Program-made: the position numbers and the translations under genes
Notes under the pieces: generated by a model
The model's database searches: none
What the model was told of the DNA's origin: nothing
The model's input: only the letters and a program-made list of their open reading frames with translations
Assembly: GCA_016187565.1 (NCBI GenBank)
Contig: JACPJR010000003.1
Span: 1 to 64,000 of the forward strand
Source: Candidatus Woesearchaeota archaeon
GTDB lineage: Archaea; Nanobdellota; Nanobdellia; Woesearchaeales; JACPJR01
Reading direction: 5' to 3'
DNA length: 64,000 nt
Part shown: one piece after another, positions 59,645 through 64,000 of the stretch
How the letters are laid out: the number at the start of each line of letters is the position of its first letter
Numbering within the stretch: the stretch's first letter is position 1

Positions 59645-61135
59645 ATGAAACTTCGAGTAACTGATTTAGATATTCGCACCGGAGGACCACTTATTGCCTT
59701 GATGCACAAAGAAGATGCTCATTTTCTTGATCTCTTTCCCATGGATCGTGTGAGAATTAGGAAAGGAAAACATGAGGCCATTGCTATCATCGACATTGCA
59801 GAATCAAGTAAGCTTATTCAGCCTGGTCGTCTTGGCCTTTTTGAGGAACTCCTTGAGATTTTGCATGCACGAGATGACCAACTCGTAAAGATTCACTTAG
59901 AAGCAAAGCCTCGTTCAATCCAGTATATCAAGAAGAAGCTCAATGGGTATCACTTGAGTTATTATGAGCTTAATGCTATTGTCAAAGACATTGTTGATAA
60001 TAAACTCAGCGATATTGAGCAGACCTACTTCATCAGTAGCTGTTATACGCATGGGCTTAGCACAAAAGAAACCTTGAATTTAACCAGAGCTATTGTTCAT
60101 AATGGTGATCGCTTTACTACGTCGGTATATCCTGTTCTTGATAAGCATTCGATTGGTGGTGTTGCCGGTAATAGAACAACTATGATTGTTGTTCCTATTG
60201 TTGCATCAACAGGGCTCTGTATGCCTAAAACAAGTTCACGTTGTATTACTAGCCCCGCAGGAACGGCTGATACCATGGAGGTACTTGCTCCAGTGGAATT
60301 CACCATTCCTGCAATGAGGAAGATTGTCCAGAAAGTGAATGCTTGTATTATTTGGGGAGGTGCTGTTAATCTTGCACCCGCAGATGATAAACTCATCAAG
60401 GTTGAACATCCGCTTGAAATTGATGCTCGGGGTAATTTATTGGCGAGTATTATGGCCAAAAAAAGATCTGTTTCAAGTAGTCATGTTTTGATTGATATTC
60501 CTATTGGCAAAGGAGCAAAAATTGCAACACGAGAAGGAGCAGAGCATCTCAAGGTTGATTTTATTGCTATCGGAGAACGACTGGGCATCACGGTTCGGGT
60601 TATTATTACTGATGGCTCACAGCCGATTGGTAATGGATTGGGTCCTTCACTCGAAGCACGGGATGTCCTGTATATCCTCATGAATCATGAACGAGCCCCT
60701 CAGGACCTAAAAAAGAAATCAATTATGATGGCAGGTATCTTATTGGAAATGGGTGGCAAAGCCAAAAAAGGCGAGGGACATAAGCTTGCAAAAGAGATCC
60801 TTGAAAGCGGCATGGCATGGCAAAAGATGAAAGAGATCATCAAAGCACAGGGAGGAAACTGCTTTGATCCAGAAAAAATTCCTTTGGGAAGGTATACCAA
60901 ACAGGTACGAGCAACACGCCATGGAAAGGTAAAACATATTGATAATCGTACCTTTGCAAAGATAGCCCGCCTTGCCGGTGCTCCTCTAGACAAAGAGGCT
61001 GGAGTATATCTCCAAAAGAAAAAAGGCGATGAGGTAGCACAAGGATCAGTACTCTTTACGATTTATGCAGCGAGCAAGCCAAAGCTAGCTTATGCCTATC
61101 AGGCGTGTCGTGCTTTTGATGGAATTTCGTACTAA
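59645..61135 (+). CDS. deoA: AMP phosphorylase (archaeal DeoA type)
   Basis: 496 residues from ATG 59645, with GGTGAG upstream. It phosphorolyses AMP and other NMPs to ribose-1,5-bisphosphate, which feeds the archaeal R15P isomerase/type III RuBisCO route; neither partner is in the window. The N-terminal archaeal extension (1-85) precedes the thymidine-phosphorylase-like core: DKHSIGGVAGNRTTMIVVP, SSRCITSPAGTADTMEVLA, GAVNLAPADDKLI, DGSQPIGNGLGPSLEARDVL. C-terminal domain with QVRATRHGKV and KKKGDEV. It lies 27 bp after the AI-2E gene. Confidence 0.95.
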   Translation: MKLRVTDLDIRTGGPLIALMHKEDAHFLDLFPMDRVRIRKGKHEAIAIIDIAESSKLIQPGRLGLFEELLEILHARDDQLVKIHLEAKPRSIQYIKKKLNGYHLSYYELNAIVKDIVDNKLSDIEQTYFISSCYTHGLSTKETLNLTRAIVHNGDRFTTSVYPVLDKHSIGGVAGNRTTMIVVPIVASTGLCMPKTSSRCITSPAGTADTMEVLAPVEFTIPAMRKIVQKVNACIIWGGAVNLAPADDKLIKVEHPLEIDARGNLLASIMAKKRSVSSSHVLIDIPIGKGAKIATREGAEHLKVDFIAIGERLGITVRVIITDGSQPIGNGLGPSLEARDVLYILMNHERAPQDLKKKSIMMAGILLEMGGKAKKGEGHKLAKEILESGMAWQKMKEIIKAQGGNCFDPEKIPLGRYTKQVRATRHGKVKHIDNRTFAKIARLAGAPLDKEAGVYLQKKKGDEVAQGSVLFTIYAASKPKLAYAYQACRAFDGISY

Positions 61136-61177
61136 CGAAAGAAAAGGTTTATTAATGCTCGGATACCACCCTAGGGA

Positions 61178-63004
61178 ATGGAGCGAGATATGATTGTTGT
61201 ACTGGACTTTGGTGGCCAGTACTGTCACTTAATTGCCAGGCGCATACGCCAACTTGGTGTCTATGCCATTGTTATGCCCTGTGAGACTTCTGCTCAAAAC
61301 ATACGTGAAGCTGGCAAGGTACGAGGGATTATTTTTTCAGGCGGACCATCCAGCATCTATGATCCTCACGCACCGCGCTGTGATCCAAAGCTCTTTGATC
61401 TTCATCTTCCTATTCTTGGGCTTTGCTATGGTCATCAGTTAATGGCTTCACTTTGTGGAGGAACTGTCGTGAAAGGAACGCATAGAGAATATGGCCGAGC
61501 AGAACTTACTCTTGCTGGAGAATCTAAGCTCTTTGCTTCTGTTCCCTCTCCGACGTTGGTTTGGATGAATCATGGTGATACAGTTACCAAAGCTCCTCCT
61601 CTGTTTTCTGTTCTTGGGTCAACAGAAGATTGTCCTGTTGCTGCTATGGGAGACTTAGAGCATCACTGGTATGGACTCCAGTTTCATCCTGAAGTAACGC
61701 ACACTGAACATGGCATGCAGATGCTGACGCATTTTGTCTTTGCTATTTGTCATGCCAAAAAATCTTGGGATATGGCTCATATTCTTGATGAAAAACTTCA
61801 GGAAATCCGTGCACAGGTCGGGAATAAAAACATCTTTTTGCTCGTTAGCGGAGGAATTGATAGTACGGTTTGCTTTGCTCTGCTTAACAAAGCCCTTGAA
61901 CCAACGCATGTCTATGGTCTCCATATCGATAATGGTTTACTACGAAAAGACGAATGCGCCTTGGTTAAGGCATCATTTTACGAGCATGGGTTTACCAATT
62001 TTCATGTTGTTGATGCTTCCCACACGTTTCTTGAACGCTTACGTAACGTCTATGACCCAGAAGACAAGCGTGCTATTATCGGAGAGACCTTTATTGCTGT
62101 TTATCAACAAGAACTTGCTAAGCTCCATCTGAATGTTGAGGACTGGCTTTTGGGTCAAGGGACTATTTATCCTGACACCATTGAAACAAAGGGCTCGGCA
62201 CAGGCAGATCTCATTAAAACACATCATAATCGAGTTGCACTTGTCAGAGAAATGATCAAAAAAGGGCATGTTATTGAGCCGTTAAAAGAGCTTTACAAGG
62301 ATGAAGTACGAGAGTTAGGATTGCAACTTGGTTTGCCGGATAAACTCGTGTATCGTCATCCTTTCCCAGGTCCAGGATTAGCGGTTCGCTGCCTCTGTGC
62401 ACGTGCTTCTGATACTATTGTTAATGCACCAGAGGTAACACAACGAATAAACAAACTCAGCATGCCTTTTGGACTTAAAGCAGTTATATTGCCTCTTCGT
62501 TCAGTAGGAATCCAGGGAGATGCACGCTCCTATAAACATCCGGTTGCCCTTGTTGGTAAATTTCCTGGTTGGGATATTCTTGAACAACTCTCGACGCAAA
62601 TGACGAATAGCGTACCAGAAATCAACCGAGTCGTTTATACCGTGCATTGGTCATGCTCATCCTCATTACTGGACCATCCGACTATTAAACAAAGTGATCT
62701 CTCTCACGAACGTATAAAACTGTTACAGGACATTGACGAAGTGACTATGCAACATCTCCATGATAACGGTCTCTATGATAAGATCTGGCAGATGCCCACG
62801 GTTTTAATTCCTCTAAGCTTTGCAGGAAAAGAATGCGTCGTGCTTAGACCTGTTGAATCACGAGAGGCAATGACCGCGCGCTTTTATCATATGGATTGGA
62901 AGATACTTATGCCTCTTGCAGAACGCTTGTTGCAACAATACCCCCTTGATGTTCTCTTTTATGATGTAACCAATAAACCGCCGGGAACAATTGAGTGGGA
63001 ATAA
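61178..63004 (+). CDS. guaA: GMP synthase, glutamine-hydrolysing, fused and extended
   Basis: 608 residues. An N-terminal class I glutamine amidotransferase domain: DFGGQYCHLIARR, ILGLCYGHQLMA with nucleophile Cys, LQFHPEVTHTEHG. The ATP-pyrophosphatase domain has LLVSGGIDSTV, GLHIDNGLLRKDE and LGQGTIYPDTIE. A dimerisation region (HPFPGPGLAVR) carries additional sequence of roughly 80 residues before the terminal DVTNKPPGTIEWE. Archaea usually encode two separate subunits; this one is fused and longer than the bacterial form (about 525), recalling the extended eukaryotic-type enzyme. TATA TTTATTAAT (about 61148) suits a leaderless start. Confidence 0.95.
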   Translation: MERDMIVVLDFGGQYCHLIARRIRQLGVYAIVMPCETSAQNIREAGKVRGIIFSGGPSSIYDPHAPRCDPKLFDLHLPILGLCYGHQLMASLCGGTVVKGTHREYGRAELTLAGESKLFASVPSPTLVWMNHGDTVTKAPPLFSVLGSTEDCPVAAMGDLEHHWYGLQFHPEVTHTEHGMQMLTHFVFAICHAKKSWDMAHILDEKLQEIRAQVGNKNIFLLVSGGIDSTVCFALLNKALEPTHVYGLHIDNGLLRKDECALVKASFYEHGFTNFHVVDASHTFLERLRNVYDPEDKRAIIGETFIAVYQQELAKLHLNVEDWLLGQGTIYPDTIETKGSAQADLIKTHHNRVALVREMIKKGHVIEPLKELYKDEVRELGLQLGLPDKLVYRHPFPGPGLAVRCLCARASDTIVNAPEVTQRINKLSMPFGLKAVILPLRSVGIQGDARSYKHPVALVGKFPGWDILEQLSTQMTNSVPEINRVVYTVHWSCSSSLLDHPTIKQSDLSHERIKLLQDIDEVTMQHLHDNGLYDKIWQMPTVLIPLSFAGKECVVLRPVESREAMTARFYHMDWKILMPLAERLLQQYPLDVLFYDVTNKPPGTIEWE

Positions 63005-63020
63005 TCCTTAGGTGAAGATT

Positions 63021-64000
63021 ATGCAATTCAGAACCTATACCCTAGATCCATTTCAGGAAGAAGCAATCCATGCTATTGGGCAAAATGCCTCTGTCCTTGT
63101 TTCAGCTCCTACGGGAAGTGGAAAAACCCTTATTGCAGATTATATTATTGACAAGGACATTAAAGAAGGCAAACGTGTTATCTACACCGCGCCGATTAAG
63201 GCGCTCTCTAATCAGAAGTATAAGGATTTTACACATCAGTATGGTTCAGATACCATTGGCTTGATTACCGGAGACATCGTTATCCAACCCAGAGCACAAG
63301 TTCTTATTATGACCACTGAAATTTATCGCAACATGGCCATTGCAAAAGATCCGCTTCTTGAGGATGTGTCTTATTGTATCATGGATGAAATTCATTTTAT
63401 CAGTGATGAAGAGCGAGGATATATCTGGGAAGAATCTATTATTTTTAGCCCTCCTCATATTAGGTTTTTATTTTTGTCTGCAACTATCCCCAATGCAAAA
63501 GAATTCGCAGGATGGGTAAAAAAAATCAAAGCACATGATGTTGCTATTATCCAGCACACTGATCGTCCTGTTCCTCTGCAGGTGTTGTTTTACGATGCTA
63601 CCTTCGGCTTAACGAGTTTGGCAAAGATCCATCAGCAGCGAGAGCTGGATAAAGTGCCTGTCTATTACAATCCGTATCACCGTAAGTCATTTCAGAAGCA
63701 GTTTGTTCCACGGCCTTCCTTTACTGAAGTTGTTGGAGCACTGGCTAAAGAACAGAAGTTGCCCTGCATCTACTTTGTTTTTTCACGTGCAAAGACCCAA
63801 GAGTATGCCAAGAAACTTGCCTCAGGCCAGATACTCTTTCCTCATCATCCAAAACTTCATCAACGCATTGGTCAACTCTTTCAGCAGATTAGTCCTGAAG
63901 TTGTCACCTTACCCTCAACAAAGCTCCTTCGACAGTGTCTCGGTAAGGGTATTGGTTTTCATCATGCAGGGCTCTTGCCGGATGTTAAAGAGATTGTTGA
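63021..64000 (+). CDS. Ski2/Mtr4-like superfamily 2 helicase, partial
   Basis: The gene runs off the right edge; about 326 residues are visible from ATG 63021 (AGGTGA 5 nt upstream, 16 bp after guaA). Q-like DPFQEEAI, motif I APTGSGKT, Ia YTAPIKALSNQKYKDF, Ib TTEIYRN, II MDEIHFISD, III LSATIPN, and motif IV region IYFVFSRAKTQEYAKKLA. The PIKALSNQKY and DEIH forms are those of Ski2/Mtr4 (exosome) and their archaeal/bacterial relatives rather than Hel308. Likely an RNA helicase in RNA decay or processing (inference). Motifs V and VI lie outside the window. Confidence 0.88.
   Translation, partial: MQFRTYTLDPFQEEAIHAIGQNASVLVSAPTGSGKTLIADYIIDKDIKEGKRVIYTAPIKALSNQKYKDFTHQYGSDTIGLITGDIVIQPRAQVLIMTTEIYRNMAIAKDPLLEDVSYCIMDEIHFISDEERGYIWEESIIFSPPHIRFLFLSATIPNAKEFAGWVKKIKAHDVAIIQHTDRPVPLQVLFYDATFGLTSLAKIHQQRELDKVPVYYNPYHRKSFQKQFVPRPSFTEVVGALAKEQKLPCIYFVFSRAKTQEYAKKLASGQILFPHHPKLHQRIGQLFQQISPEVVTLPSTKLLRQCLGKGIGFHHAGLLPDVKEIV

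Noticed and set aside
1-64000. CRISPR array or cas genes
   Set aside because: No regularly spaced direct repeats of CRISPR size and no Cas-like motifs; the tandem repeats at 8.8-9.3 kb are in-frame protein repeats.

Overview
The window is archaeal, most likely from the DPANN superphylum (Woesearchaeota/Nanoarchaeota-like; inference). Evidence: a TFIIB-type transcription factor, FtsZ, a TrmB-family regulator, AMP phosphorylase, a short single histone-fold protein, a DEIH Ski2/Mtr4-like helicase, intron-containing tRNAs (canonical and non-canonical), and TATA boxes about 25-28 nt upstream of many start codons, which implies much leaderless transcription. Base composition is moderate, genes are tightly packed, and ATGA/TGATG stop-start overlaps are frequent.

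Layout. (1) 0.2-10.6 kb, minus strand: a three-gene overlapping operon. It encodes a secreted RHS protein with Cys-rich repeats and a C-terminal domain resembling the colicin D tRNase, a small protein resembling colicin D immunity, and a 2359-residue SpvB/VCBS/YD-repeat protein resembling TcB of insecticidal Tc toxins. Two Lrp/AsnC-like regulators (10.8-11.8 kb) lie next to it, with palindromic operator candidates shared between them and the toxin operon. (2) 11.9-14.6 kb: a tyrosine recombinase directly beside tRNA-Glu, overlapping a frameshifted AlbA_2/Schlafen-type gene; this looks like a decaying integrated element. (3) 14.6-20.6 kb: tRNA-Glu (D-loop insertion), tRNA-Lys (canonical intron), ftsZ, purC, an O6-alkylguanine methyltransferase-type gene, a nucleotidyltransferase, a HAD hydrolase and tfb. 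(4) 20.8-31.3 kb: a pilin-like-signal protein and a giant FN3/Ig-like surface protein in one operon, a zincin metallopeptidase and two conserved-looking proteins of unknown role. (5) 31.3-37.2 kb: two 165-bp MITE-like elements in inverted orientation, each with a 9-bp target-site duplication. They bracket an AbiE-like type IV toxin-antitoxin pair, a SAM hydrolase, gltX, a small MqsA/AbrB-like toxin-antitoxin candidate and an autoregulated-looking winged-helix gene. (6) 37.2-47.5 kb: coiled-coil proteins, a 56-residue histone-like gene, tRNA-Ala (D-loop insertion), a PEP-synthase-like swivelling-domain protein, a decarboxylating dehydrogenase, a phosphoesterase, transketolase, an aminotransferase, TrmB and a radical-SAM-like protein. 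(7) 47.6-54.2 kb: serS-thrS-nadC overlapping or closely spaced, then topA. (8) 55.0-64.0 kb: an unassigned structured RNA candidate, tRNA-Ser with a roughly 112-nt insertion in its T-loop, a membrane protein, dinB, a CFI-box protein, tRNA-Val (canonical intron), an AI-2E-family transporter, deoA (AMP phosphorylase), guaA and the start of a Ski2-like helicase that runs off the right edge.

The most notable items are the archaeal RHS/Tc-like polymorphic toxin locus with its probable immunity gene and shared operators, the pair of MITE-like elements with clean target duplications, the unassigned structured RNA at about 55.05-55.19 kb, and the non-canonical tRNA insertions. All functional assignments come from reading translated sequence and motifs by eye; no database search was run.
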